64,000 bases of DNA. It comes from Thinopyrum elongatum (Eukaryota > Streptophyta > Magnoliopsida > Poales > Poaceae). The stretch's first letter is position 1, and each line of letters opens with the position of its first letter. This document shows, one piece after another, positions 12,240 to 23,900 of the stretch. The stretch lies in contig CM022298.1 in NCBI GenBank assembly GCA_011799875.1, positions 726,236,181 through 726,300,180 of the forward strand. The letters run 5' to 3'. A program made the translations under genes and the position numbers. The notes beneath the pieces are model-generated. The model had not been told where the DNA came from. It saw only the letters and a list, made by a program, of their open reading frames with translations, and did no database searches.

Positions 12240-13617
12240 GCTCCAGCATAATGAAGGGCACAGAGGGAGCCTTGGCCGGTTGGCCTGCGACCGCAGGTTG
12301 TTGCCAGCTCGAGAACAAAGTCTAGGGTTCTGATTTTACGATTAGAAGTTTAAGTTGGTATAATAGTATGCATACAGGTTCAGGGTTCAGAATAAACTTA
12401 ACGCAAACCTTTTTTTCTAAGATCACACGTGCATTGCACGTGCACGATTACTAGTAACCAAAAACAGGAAAACACTAAGGTAGACATGTTATTCACATTT
12501 TAGTTTCATCTATACAATGTATGTACACGTCAATTTGTACCTTATCGATTCTTTGAAATGAAAATGTAGCTTGTTGCTTTAACTTATACCGTCACTGGAA
12601 TACTATGAATGTACTTGAAACACATCTAAATACAAATACCCTTAATTAAGGAGCAATAACTAACCATCACTAAATGGAGTAATGACATTAACTTGAATGA
12701 AACCACAAGAGTTATATAACTTCAGGAATTGGCGCAACATCAACGCACAGATTAACTCGGCCAAAGATGCTGGATGGAAGCTATGCTTTTTGTGAGTGGC
12801 ATAGTACACGCTTCATTTTGAATAATTGTTGAATGTAAATTTCAAACTTGAATTGCTTTATAAGTATATAAAATAATGTTTGTATGCATCTCTGATGAAT
12901 GATCACAATAATAATTTCCACGTCAAAATTAAAATACACATTATTATTATTATATCAGAAAACCAATGCTATATACAACTTGTTGTCATGCTTACATTTA
13001 CATATGCTATGGTTCACTAAAGAAAACCACATTAATTAACACGTGGCTATGGCTATTGCTTTTCCAATTTCTATGGTGCTTCCTTGTACATTCTCACACA
13101 CTACTTCAGGTCACATCGGCATGGCCTCACGATTTCAAAACAAAGAGCAATTCGTCCACCAAATCCCTCAGGGCTTGACTTTAGGTCTTGCGCTAGAGCT
13201 ACATGGTATTTTCAAATTGCTGGTTTATAGCTCCATTATAGAATAACAAAGTACAGATAGAAGTGAGTTTCCAGAATATTGATGTAATATTTTAAGTGCA
13301 TAAGAATCACCGTAGAGTATATATTACGTTGGATCAACATAGAAATGTATCCTAAGAAAAATCTGAACTCCATAAAAGAACAACATAAAAGGAAGTTGAT
13401 GATGTATTTCTTAAGTGGCAAACTATAGTGACATGTCACATCACATACAACTTACAAGATGTGCAACATATCTCATCTAGGAGATCCAGGATCCTGATGT
13501 ATCCATTTTTCTAATATATGCAAATAGAATGCTTGATGTAGCAGATGTGTTACCTACAACAATTTGCAACATTCATGTGCATTGGACCATTTATATGGAT
13601 CTGCAATACCAATGATC

Positions 13618-13858
13618 GGGGGCAAATATAAAACACTGCAAATATTTTTCATGCTCTCACGACTATATATATGATGTTGCAACATGTCGGAGAGGTGAAA
13701 CAGCTTCAGATAATACATTAGTGTTCTACAATACTATGATGATGGGCAAATATAAAACATTGGAAGTATTTTCATGCTCTGGCAGCTTTATGCTATCGAA
13801 ACATATTGGAGAGGTGCAAAAGCTTCAAAAAATACATTTAGTGTTCCTTGAAATTCCT
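13618..13858. repeat. Imperfect tandem duplication, unit ~115-120 bp
   Basis: The two units share 'GGGCAAATATAAAACA', 'TTTTCATGCTCT', 'GGAGAGGTG', 'AGCTTCA' and 'ATACATTAGTGTTC' in the same order (13618-13735 and 13744-13858). Several small indels and substitutions separate them, so the duplication is old. Confidence 0.8.
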
Positions 13859-15480
13859 AGATCGAATTTTGCAAAAGAAAATCAGTGCAAATATTAAATA
13901 GATACACATGTCAATTCATAGCAAGATTACGTAGGAAATATATACCTCGGTCAACGAGATTATCTCTGCTTCCATAAACTTCCTTGTATATATGTACAGG
14001 TAGAAATATAGTGCTTGACAATTGGTCATAAACTTAAAATTTCTCAAGGTTGGAATGGAGTTTTAGCGTCCAGATTGCAAATATTTGCGAGCAATAGTAA
14101 AATAAAGAATACTATTTAGTTTGTGAAACAAATTAGATGGCATGGCAAGTACAATTATGACATCATTATAAACTTGGTTAAGCATGATTCGAAAACCAGG
14201 CCAACATTTTGCATAAAAACCAAAATATCATGTCAGCATTGGCGGAAACCCAAACCAAAGTTATTTTTTTCAGCATGAAGGCAGAATTAACCAATGGTGT
14301 TCTGACAAATATAACTATCATATATGTAGGGACAAACATAACTAACCTTTTGGAAAAGAATTAAGAGATCTGCAACTGTTTGAGTCCCAAACCTTGCATC
14401 ATATAACACTTCAAACTAAACAAATGAAGTCAATGTGTCATCTTGATAAGTTAAAAGGAAAAATATGAAGAAGCAACCTAATCATTACCATGCACATAAG
14501 CTTCAGTTAATGTTCATTAATGGAATTCAAAGTGCATAGTGAGATCACAACATTGCTTGATTCTTGTATGAAATATTGACATGTCACTGAATAAAATGGA
14601 CTATGGCAACTAACCGTGGTTGGCGAAATTAGCAATTTAAATAGGAAACTTTACAAACCGGAGGAACACAAAACTTACATAGCATTCAGGGTGGTAATCC
14701 ACACCAGCACACTTTGCAATAAAGGAAATATACCAACTTGAATATATGTTTTTTGACATTAGATTTGTAACCATAACATAAAAAAATTGAGTGTTCAGAT
14801 GAAACTTGTGTTGAAATTGGATTAACACACCAGCTAGTAAAAAATCTGAGATAGTGCATAGCTAAGATCAACTGACAAGAAGGAGCAGAGCTGAGAAAAA
14901 CGAAGCAATGAAATCACCATGGATGTATGCCTCCTGCTCCTCATCCCGTCGGGATTGCTCACCGTGCTGGTGCTCGTGGACTGCTTTTTGCAATGTAGCT
15001 CCTTAGTAGACGCGTAACCCCTCCTTCGGCGCCTCCTCACGTGTCACGGACACATTGTGTCGTTGTGAGTGGCCTCCAGCCTCTCGCCTCAACCTTGTTG
15101 TCTCCTAAACGTTACACTTGTCACACGTTCACCTGTTTGTGCCGATGCGCGCCCAGTCCGCTATGTGCTCGTGGACAAGCAAACAACTGGAGCAGGGTCC
15201 GACCCCGAGAACGAGACAAAATCTTAACTACACATGATAGAAGAAAAATCTGAGGGAACTCCCGAACAGTACCATCACCTAAATATAGGAATTTTACAGC
15301 TTAACGGTAACTCATGATTTTGCATCCCTATAATATGAGTCCTTGGGAAGATATATACCTAGATGTAAACCGACCTAACCTGCATAGAAACAAACAAAAA
15401 AATAGAGGAAGATTGATGGGGATTGAGATCGAGTTGAGAAGTGAAAAACACACACATAGAATAAACCCAGTTTCAGACCC

Positions 15481-15532
15481 TGATTTTTCCCTGGCACCCT
15501 TGCGATTGATTTTTCCCTGGCGCCCTTGCGAT
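15481..15532. repeat. 26-bp tandem repeat, two copies
   Basis: TGATTTTTCCCTGGCACCCT plus TGCGAT is followed at once by the same unit with one A/G difference. No gene is associated. Confidence 0.9.
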
Positions 15533-16150
15533 TGATCATCCACGATATCCATGTTGGGATAATGTCAGCAAAATTAATAGCTGCACAAAATGTAGTGAAG
15601 TTGCTTGCATGTACCGCTAAAAACGCCTCATGTTTCGTGTGATTTTTCCCACTTTTACACAAACCAACATAACAGTCATATGCTAAAAAGAAGGAGTTGC
15701 TTCCCTATAGTGCTATTTAGAGGTGAATCTAGTCAATTGGTAGTCATGGTAACCAATTTAAAAAGACTCTCGGCTGATAGATAATCGTACTAGGCAATAA
15801 AAAGGAGTTGCTCTCCTATAGCACTAAAGTTGTCTCCGTAGCACCCAAAGTTGCTCTAAAAAACTTTGTCGAAACCTACCCATATGGGATCTAGTTTCGA
15901 AGAGCTTGTCGCGAGAACCCAACGGTGAAGACGGATGTTAAATTCAACGCTCAAATCAAAAGTTATAGCTTTTTTAATTTCGTGAAACCTTAAATAAATG
16001 CACGTGGGCTGATTAACTGAGGTAGCGTGAGGTTAAAGAATCATGTACTTCCCTTTTTGACAGAGTTGGATGATGTGGCACATCGGTTTGCTAATACAGA
16101 GGGTATGCTCACACACATCATCCGGCGGCCCGTGCTGCCTATCCACGTCC

Positions 16151-16340
16151 ATTAATCAAACCTGCATGCCTCCTCCGTCTTCCATTGAAGCCCATTAGTG
16201 TAAAGAAAACCTGATAAAGAGAAGCCGATGAGTCATCTCTCCGTATCCTCCTCGCAGAAGCATGCGACGCTTTCAACTCTCCCCTCCAGCGTTCGATACA
16301 AGCCACCTCCGCCGCGACAACCAGATCTGGTTCAGGCGGG
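16151..16340 (+). repeat. Segmental duplication A, copy 1 (5'-exon-like)
   Basis: This aligns with 18209-18376, sharing 'CCTCCTCCGTCTT', 'CATTGAAGCCCATTAGTGTAA' in part, 'ACCTGATAAAGAGAAGCC' and 'AGTCATCTCTC'. It ends at 'GGTTCAGG', where the copies diverge and the copia 3' remnant begins. The GC-rich end next to GTAAGC could be a 5' exon with a donor site. No domain is seen. Confidence 0.8.
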
Positions 16341-17178
16341 GTAAGCTCCCAGACTATAATCTGTCAACAATCATCAGATTGCATATATTGTACTCTTTTT
16401 CCCTAATAATTTCTCATAAAAGGTTTTTAACGAGACAATATAAACACAATTGCTTGTATATGCCATATCATTTTCTCCTTATATTTTCGCACTGGTTTTT
16501 AAAAGAGTTTTCAATGGCATGTCAGATGCACTCTTTTCCTTTATGAGTTTTCCCTAGAAGTTTCTCATAATGGTTTTTAATGAGGCAATATGTTTTTAAG
16601 ATCATATGCGATACTTTATAGTTTTCCTCATCGGGGTTTTTAAAGGTAAGTATACAAAGCATATTTATTGTTCTCTAAACTCACCAACGAGTTTTCTCCT
16701 TCTTCAAAGGTTTTTCTCATATGAGTTATCAAGATACAATAATCATTATATGTTGCATCATTTTCTCCTTATTATTTTCCCAGTGGGTTTAAAGGAGTTT
16801 TAGTAACATATCTGCACTATTCTCCTCGTAGTTTTCCCACAGAATTGTTGGAGGAGACTTTCAAGGTTATTCAAAGAATTTGTCCAGATGATGCATATAC
16901 CCAAGAAGAGGCGTGGTACAAGGGGGAGTGTTAAGAATAGATTCGTGTACATATTAATTAAGCTAATTGTTAGATAGGTTGCTTGGTGCTCAAGCAACCA
17001 TGTACTTCCTTGACTCTCAAGGCAACTATATATGTAAAGTAACTTCGAGTTTACGTGACTCCCAAATAACTTGTGTACTTCCACACGGGTATAAATATCC
17101 CACTTCGATCATTAATAAAGATTAATGGATAATCTTTCATTCATCTCTATTGTTCTTTACGTTTTTACCCAAAATACA
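16341..17178 (+). mobile_element. 3' end of a copia-type element with 3' LTR
   Basis: 16341-16918 is a T-rich non-coding spacer with repeated 'TTTTCTCC' and 'GGTTTTTAA' words, as in 3' untranslated parts of plant copia elements. A purine tract CAAGGGGGAG (16919-16928) precedes a 250-bp LTR (16929-17178) that starts TGTTAAGAATAG and ends ATACA. The LTR contains 'GGGTATAAATATCCC' (TATA). Coding parts and the 5' LTR are absent here, so the element is truncated. No clear target-site duplication was found. Confidence 0.65.
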
Positions 17179-17268
17179 TCACTCCTTGAAGTGCCCTCGC
17201 CTTGGCACGTGCCCGATGACCACATACGAAGAGAAACTTCACCCGGAAGATCAACAACTTTACATGTA

Positions 17269-17426
17269 TAATCTAGGCATGCTTTTCAAATACCTAGGAA
17301 TGGTTGTCAAATTAGTTAAGTTAATTCAAATCCTAGCTTTTTTTCTCTGGTTGATTTGTGTACAGTTGGTGATGACACGTCTTGACACTGGATTGATACC
17401 TAGGCGTTGCCAGCCTTCTGCGAGAT
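17269..17426 (+). repeat. Upstream part of segmental duplication B (copy 2)
   Basis: Counterpart of 6302-6456. It extends the shared block to the DUF295 relic and includes 'GGTGATGACACGTCTTGACA'. Confidence 0.85.
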
Positions 17427-17977
17427 ATGCTAGCTAACATCCACGGTCGCGTGAGCCTCCTCAACCGCATCGCCTTTGCCGCGGTCTTCGGCACCTCCTG
17501 CGATGCGTTCAAGCCAAAGGCATCAGGCCTCGTTCTGCCCGGCGACGCCCCGGCGGCCGCCACTCTCTTCTCCCTCGCTGACTCGGACCACCGCAAGTAC
17601 CTCATGGCGGTGCCTAGCGAGCCGCTGATGGTCGTGCTCAAGGAGGTGATGGGTCGGCGGACATCTCCATCGTTCAAGATGCAGGTCCTCGACGCAGGCA
17701 GGGAGAGGTGGAAGGAGAAGGACGACATTGGGAACACCGAGTTGCAAATCGCGGTGAACGGTTCCCTGTGTGTGTCCACGAGGGAGCACCCAGAGGTCAG
17801 GGCCGACTGCGTCTACTACTACACCGAGGATGATTTGCTCCTTGCAAGGATGCACACGACGATGATAATGCCATCAGGGTGTTCAGCCTCATGGACCACA
17901 GGGCAGAGAAGGTCGAGGGCCTCGGACGGCCTCGGAGCTGGCCACCGACGGCGTGGTTCACGCCTTCCATCCCATGA
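17427..17977 (+). pseudogene. DUF295/KIB1-4-type F-box gene relic, copy 2
   Basis: Paralogue of the relic at 6457-7013. From its ATG it reads 'MLANIHGRVSLLNRIAF', then 'LVLPGDAPAAATLFSLADS' joined at once to 'DHRKYLMAVPSEPLMVVLKE', then 'NDIGNTELQIAVNGSLCV' and 'CVYYYTEDDL'. The family C-terminus 'DDDNAIRVFSLMDHRAEKVE' plus 'AWFTPSIP' is in another reading frame from ~17849 to a stop at 17975-17977. The central propeller is absent by comparison with the family as I know it. Both copies share the deletion and the frameshift, so they descend from one already broken copy. Confidence 0.72.
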
Positions 17978-18208
17978 TAATAGATATGGTGACTGATTTC
18001 ATTCATAGCTTGGATGGTTTAGTAATCTGTAATCTGTAATACCTAAATTGTTTATTATTTCTCTTAACATGCGGCCTATCCACCTCAGCATCCTTGCCAC
18101 CTCAGCGTTTTTCAACCAATGGTGTGATTCAACTCTGGTAATTTTTCCTTGAGATGTTAAACTCTGTTTTTCTTTTTTCTTTTGAGGGATAGATATTAAA
18201 ATCTGGTA

Positions 18209-18376
18209 ATTAATCAAAGCTGCAGGCCTCCTCCGTCTTTCATTGAAGCCCATTAGTGTAAATAAATAAAACCTGATAAAGAGAAGCCCATAAGTCATCT
18301 CTCTGTATCCTCCTGGCAGAGCAGGCGACGCTTTCATCACTTCCCTCCGGCCGCCGCAACCAGATCCGGTTCAGGG
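18209..18376 (+). repeat. Segmental duplication A, copy 2
   Basis: Counterpart of 16151-16340. Here the sequence continues past 'GGTTCAGG' into a GC-rich exon-like patch (18380-18610), so this is the less disrupted copy. Confidence 0.8.
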
Positions 18377-18402
18377 CCGCCGTCGCCTCTGACCCCCAAG
18401 AA

Positions 18403-18615
18403 TTGAGATTGCCTGTTGCTGGTTGCCGTCCGGCGCGAAGCACGTCGCCGTCCACTGATCCACCACCACCGCCACGGCGCCCAATGTCAAGGGCGTCCTC
18501 CACCACCACCACCGCGCCCAACGTCAAGAGCGTCCTCCACCACCACCGCCCGGCTCTCGGACCATCGACTTCCCCTGCATGCATCGCTCTAATCGTCTCC
18601 AACATCAGGTTGGTG
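18403..18615 (+). other. Exon-like GC-rich patch with a two-copy 36-bp repeat
   Basis: An open frame (Pro/Ser/Thr-rich, e.g. 'STSPSTDPPPPPRRPMSR') ends near 'AACATCAG' followed by GTTGGT, a possible splice donor. Within it 'CGCCCAATGTCAAG' and 'CGCCCAACGTCAAG' head two tandem units (~18478-18550). No domain is recognised. It could be the first exon of a lost gene, or a transit-peptide-like leader. Confidence 0.3.
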
Positions 18616-18627
18616 TCTGCACCTTAA

Positions 18628-20373
18628 TTTGTTCCAAAATCGTGGCATGACATGATGTCCAGCTTTCTTTTGCCAGCCTTCTGTTGTTTGCAGTGGTACA
18701 CCACACGTGCATGTCATCTCCACAAGTTGTGGCCTTGGTAAGTACGTACACTACTATGAAGCCCGCTGATTGAATTATGGATGGAGATAGCTTATTATGA
18801 ATTAAGGAAACAGTTCTGTTTGATTTTCAGCTTCTTCCTTTGCCGCCTTTCAGATTGCGGCACAGCAAGCAAAGGTGTCAGGGAACAGCGTGCAGGGCTC
18901 GGACTTAATTCTATGCTATGATGATTGCAGCCAATATTAGTAAATAACTATATATTGCCTTCTGAGGTTTCTGTCTGGATTAACGGGTTTATTCAGAACT
19001 AAACAGAGGGGAACAGTAATTACATTGATTTGTTCGAAAATGCAACCATGCTAGTAATTAACAGCAAGCTGCACCTGCTAATTAACAGGAAGCTGAACTT
19101 TCAGATGCAGGGTTATACGTTGGAGAGCAACGAAAAGGTGTGATAGCACCCAGGAGTCCAGACACCCTCTTATCCTGTGTCTTCAGCGTTTTCAAGATTC
19201 GTGCTTTCGCGTAGACAACAGCAGGCCAGTTGCCTTGTCAGGTTAATTAAGCAGGAATTTACAGAGTCAAACAGGGCCGATCCTAGGTTGCAGTACACAG
19301 AGTAGGTCTGGCAACTGTCCCCGACAAGACTCTCAGGCCCGGCTACTGCAGCAAAGGTGAGATGTTTTGTCAGCTTGTTCACGCAGCGTCATGTCACTCT
19401 TATCTGTATTTTCTTCTGCTCTTTCTTGAGAGCAAATTAGGATTAGTTTGGACAATGAGCAGAGCTTAGCTAAGGAAATGTAAAATGTTCTTCATTAGTT
19501 AAGTATATACCTGAAGCCGGCTTACTGCACTTTCTTTAAAGACAGTGTTTGGGCTTGAGGACTAGCGAAAACAAAGGGTCTGTCTAGGGCACATCATGTG
19601 CCCTAGTTATTACACATCTAAGTGCCACAATCAAACTAGGAAGGTAAAGAAAAAAGACAAAAGAAAATGTTTGCACAAATCTCCGCCTAAAATCAATGAC
19701 ATGGGACTTAGATGTGCAATACTTAGGGCACATCTAGATGTGCTTTAGCAAAACTGGAAAACAATTTGTGTTTCTTTCAAACTGCAACCATCCCTCAAGA
19801 TGTTTTTAATTCCCGAATGGTCTACGTGGTTTTCTTTGGCTGCCCATTTGTATTGCTACAGGCAGGAGGAATACCATCCTATGTCTTTCCACTAGCAGAG
19901 CCCCACCCAAGATGTATGTACATAACCCAACTATCATCAGTAACTTAAAGAAAACAGTTGGATCTTCTTGGAGTTTCTTTGTTGAATCTCAACTGCAACA
20001 AACTAATCGGGAGTTCATTTTTTTACAGAAGATGGACCAATCGATTTGCCCAGTTTTGGTCGCCGCTTATGTATTGGGAAATTAACGGTTCAGTTTATGG
20101 TGTGCTTCAGAATTAATTTGATGGTTGCAATATACGTCTTTGATCCATCCTTGGTACTAATATCAAGGAGGAATGCAAGTTGTGAGTACAGGAGCGAAGA
20201 ATCTCAGGATCAGATCAATTTGCCTATGTTGCTCTGTGAGTCGTGCCTTTGCTTTTGTGCTTTTAATTACTCCCTCCGTATCAGGACGTTTTTTTATTTC
20301 TTTGTGTCCATAGAAAGATTTCAAGAGCTAACATTAAAAGAGAAAGAAAATATATGAGCTAGAAGCATATATG
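18628..20373. other. Intergenic stretch, no gene recognised
   Basis: Holds one MITE-like inverted repeat (19576-19750) and a single Stowaway-type end ('CTCCCTCCGTATCAGGACG', from 20270). Around 19100-19460 there are short resemblances to 58110-58190 (for example 'CTTTCAGATG', 'GGACAATGA'), too weak to call homologous. Confidence 0.5.
19576..19750. mobile_element. MITE-like inverted repeat, ~175 bp
   Basis: The left arm has 'TAGGGCACATC', 'GTGCCCTAG' and 'ACACATCTAAGT'. The right arm, read in reverse, has 'GCACATCTAGATGTGCCC' and 'GCACATCTAAGTCCCA'. The arms pair over ~45 bases with few mismatches. The superfamily and target-site duplication were not resolved. Confidence 0.6.
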
Positions 20374-20385
20374 ATAGAAACATTT

Positions 20386-20782
20386 TATTTGAAGGGTTAA
20401 GTGACTGTAGGAGAGTTTCCTACAGTCTTTCAATTAAAACAAACGTAAAGGTTACATAATCCAAGGGATTTACATGCTGAGAGCTGGGGGGTGTTAGCAA
20501 GTGAGCAAGGAACTAGTTATCCTACAAATCTGGGGGGTGACACCAAGGACTATATCTCTGGGAGTCTAAGCTATGGTCAGGTTGTTATGATGGAGAAGAT
20601 CACATCCCCCATCCCTCTTTGGTCCTGTGCCTTAGCAGATCAAGATCATGTTTGAATCTTCACGCCCATGAGCTTTGTGAGGGTGGTATTCTTTGAAATA
20701 TAAGACCATTCCTCTCCTTCCAAATCGACCAAGCAGCAGTAACAAACACCTCCATGAACATGGGCTGGACCAAAGTATCCCG
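20386..20782 (-). pseudogene. C-terminal end and 3' UTR of LINE-B ORF2
   Basis: Minus-strand translation just beyond LINE-A's poly(A) gives 'FMEVFVTAAWSIWKERNGLI', the conserved last block after the zf-RVT domain of plant LINE ORF2. A decayed 3' UTR follows down to 20386. The matching upstream half of the domain is at ~26930-27164, on the other side of LINE-A. Confidence 0.75.
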
Positions 20783-20965
20783 TTTTTTTTTTTTTTTGAA
20801 AAGGAGGACATCCCCCGGCCTCTGCATCGGAGAGATGCATGCGGCCACTTTATTAAAAAGTACGGAACAAACAAAGTCTGGTCTACAGAGTACAGCTCAC
20901 AATGAAAGGAGCAAATAAAAGAAGAGTACAAAACTCAAAGCCGCATCTGGCTGGATGGAGAATCA

Positions 20966-23900
20966 CTAAGGACCTATCCTATGCAGCGACCGCCATCCAA
21001 ACCGGTTGAAAAAAACCGGTGCTGCCATCTCCCATCGGTTGCACCCAGTAGCCAGCTGCTCCCTAGAGGCCGTAGGAGTGAATAATGACCACGTACGGTT
21101 CCAAGCCGTGGCCCTGAATATAACCTGCAAGAAATTAACCATGGGTTTCCTGTTAAAAATCATATCATTCCTGCAGTTCCATATAGCCCAAAGAAGTGCG
21201 CATAGTCCAATCCGAATATTAGACGCAATATAAGTATTCACCCCATTTAGCCACGTTCCAAACAACGTTTCAATGCTATTTGGAGGAATAATATTAAAGG
21301 CTACATGAACAGACCACCAAAGTTACTTCGCGAGAGGGCAATCAAGAAATAAGTGTTGTATTGTTTCATCATGAACACAAAAACAGCAACGCGAGCTACC
21401 TACCCATCTCCGCCTTAATAAGTTATCTTTGGTAAGGATCACTTGTTTGTGAACAAACCACATAAATATCTTAATTCGTAAGGGAACCTTAATTTGCCAA
21501 ATGTGAATCGATCGTGGGATTGGGCTAGAATTTATGAGATCTAAGTACATCGACTTAACCGTGAACATTCCGTTACTCGTTAGCTTCCAGCTGAAAGAGT
21601 CTTCCTGATCTGACAGGTGAACTTCCATTAACCTCCTGACTAAGTGTAGCCAAGAGGTCCAACGGTCCCCTACTAGAGACCTCCTGAACTGGATATTTAA
21701 AGGTACCGTCTGCATCACCGTTGCTACGTAATCTTCCTTACGTTGAGCAATATGATACAGGGAAGGATACTGGAGAGCTAGCGGTGTGTCACTTAACCAC
21801 GTATCCTCCCAAAACCTTGTTGTTGTTCCGTCCCCAACAATAAACTTCACCCTATGGAAGAAGGTTTCTTTCACTCTCATGAGTCCCTTCCAAAATGGTG
21901 AGTCATTAGGTCTTACGGTAACTTGGGCTAGAGTTTTGGAGTGCAAGTACTTATTGCGTAGGATTTGAGCCCACATTCCTTCCGAATGCAGCGATAATCT
22001 ATAAAGCCATTTGCTCAACAAGCATTTATTTTTCACCTCGAGGTTCTCGATCCCAAGACCCCCCTGGTCTTTTGGTCGACAAATAATATCCCATCTTGCC
22101 AGGCGATATTTTGTCTTAACCTCGTCAGACTGCCAAAAGAATCGAGATCGATAGAAGTCTAGTCTCTTGCGTACCCCTTTGGGCACCTCGAAAAAAGACA
22201 GGAGGAACATCGGCATACTCGTTAGTACCGAATTAATCAATACAAGCCTTCCTCCATAAGACATAAGCTTACCCTTCCAGCAGCTTAGTTTCTTCTCGAA
22301 TCGATCCTCGATACACTTCCATTCTTTATTAGTCAATTTCCTATGGTGAATTGGAATACCAAGATAACTAAAAGGCAAAGATCCCAGTTCACAACCGAAC
22401 AGGTTCTTGTAACTATCTTGGTCTTCTTTGGCACTGCCAAAGCAGAACAATTCACTCTTGTTAAAATTGATCTTCAACCCCGACAATTGTTCAAATAGGC
22501 ATAATACGAGTTTCATATTTCTGGCTTTTGCGAGGTCGTGCTCCATGAATATAATTGTGTCATCCGCATATTGTAGAATGGAGACTCCCCCATCCACCAA
22601 ATGGGGAACCAGTCCACCTACCAAGCCCTTTTCCTTCGCCCGACCTATGAGAACTGTCAACATGTCTGCCACAATATTGAACAGTATCGGAGATATCGGG
22701 TCTCCTTGTCTCAAGCCTTTATGCGTTTGAAAGTAATGACCAATATCATCATTCACCTTTATCCCTACACTACCTTTCTGGACAAAGGAATCCACCTGAT
22801 TCCTCCATGTCTCATGAAAACCTTTCATGCGCATGGCTTGCTGCAGAAAGGGCCATTTGACCTTATCGTAGGCCTTTTCAAAGTCCACTTTGAATATAAC
22901 TCCATCGAGTTTCTTCGAGTGGATTTCATGTAAGGTTTCGTGTAATACAACTACCCTCTCTAGGATGTGTCTTCCAGGCATGAAGGCAGTCTGACTTGGT
23001 TGCACCACCGAATGGGCAACCTTTGTCAGCCTATTGGTGGCCACTTTCGTAAAGATCTTGAAACTCACATTCAATAGACAAATGGGCCTGAATTGCTCTA
23101 TGCGGATGGCTTCTTCCTTTTTAGGCAGAAGAGTAATCGTGCCGAAGTTTAAATGAAACAGTTGTAGATGCCCATTGAATAGATCATGAAACGTAGGCAT
23201 AAGATCATCTTTCACAATATGCCAACATTTCTTATAGAATTCAGCCGGGAACCCATCTGGTCCCGGTGCCTTATTCGGTTTCATTTGAGCGGTCGCCTCA
23301 AACACCTCCTTCTCAGTAAAAGGTGCAGAAAGGACCTCATTATCCCCTGACTGCAACTGAGGGATATCCTCCACCACACTCTCATCCAGAGTCACCGCGT
23401 TATCTACCGGTGGTCCAAACAACTGCTTGTAGTAGTTGGATATGTAAAGTTTCAGATTCTCATGGCCTACAACTGTTCCCTCATCTTGCTCAAGCTGAAT
23501 AATCTTCTTTCTCCTATGCTTGCCGTTAGCAATCATATGGAAAAATTGGGTATTATCATCCCCTTGGACGACCTTAAGCACTTTAGCACGTAAGGCCCAT
23601 TTCAATTCCTCTTCTCTAAGCAACGCACGCAATTTGGCCTCGGCCTCTGACTTGCATCCTTGGTCGGACTCGTCCAGCAGATTCATTTCTGCCCGCAAAT
23701 CGAGCGTCTGAATTAGCTGGAGAAGTCTCTCCTTCTCTTTTTTATAAATCCCACTCTCATTTCTGGCCCAACCCCTCAAGAATTGTCTCAGGTGTCTAAT
23801 CTTATTCTGCCAGCGTTCCATGCTGGATGTGCCCACAACTGGCCTAGCCCACTCTCTTGCCACCATCTCCATAAAATTTTCTTTTTCGAACTAAAATTTT

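Larger units (their letters stand above)
8973..12454 (+). mobile_element. Candidate non-autonomous Helitron
   Basis: The right end shows the Helitron signature: a 7-bp hairpin CACGTGC...GCACGTG (12426-12442), eight bases, then CTAG (12451-12454) followed by T. A matching left end is TC at 8973 preceded by A, opening 'TCCATACTTCCATACTACT' then 'ATTAAAAGAGCG', which resembles grass Helitron starts. The interior holds a GC-rich exon-like patch (9134-9640) and AT-rich DNA, but no Rep/helicase. The left boundary is the weaker call; a TC a few bases further in is possible. Confidence 0.5.
12455..16150. other. AT-rich intergenic DNA, no gene recognised
   Basis: Only short ORFs on both strands, without domain resemblance. 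It contains a ~118 bp tandem duplication (13618-13858), a two-copy 26-bp tandem (15481-15532) and an exon-like GC-rich patch around 14930-15180 that I cannot assign. Confidence 0.6.

Noticed and set aside
20270..20373. Complete Stowaway MITE
   Set aside because: Only one end (CTCCCTCCG) is visible; no matching right end was found before or after the LINE block.
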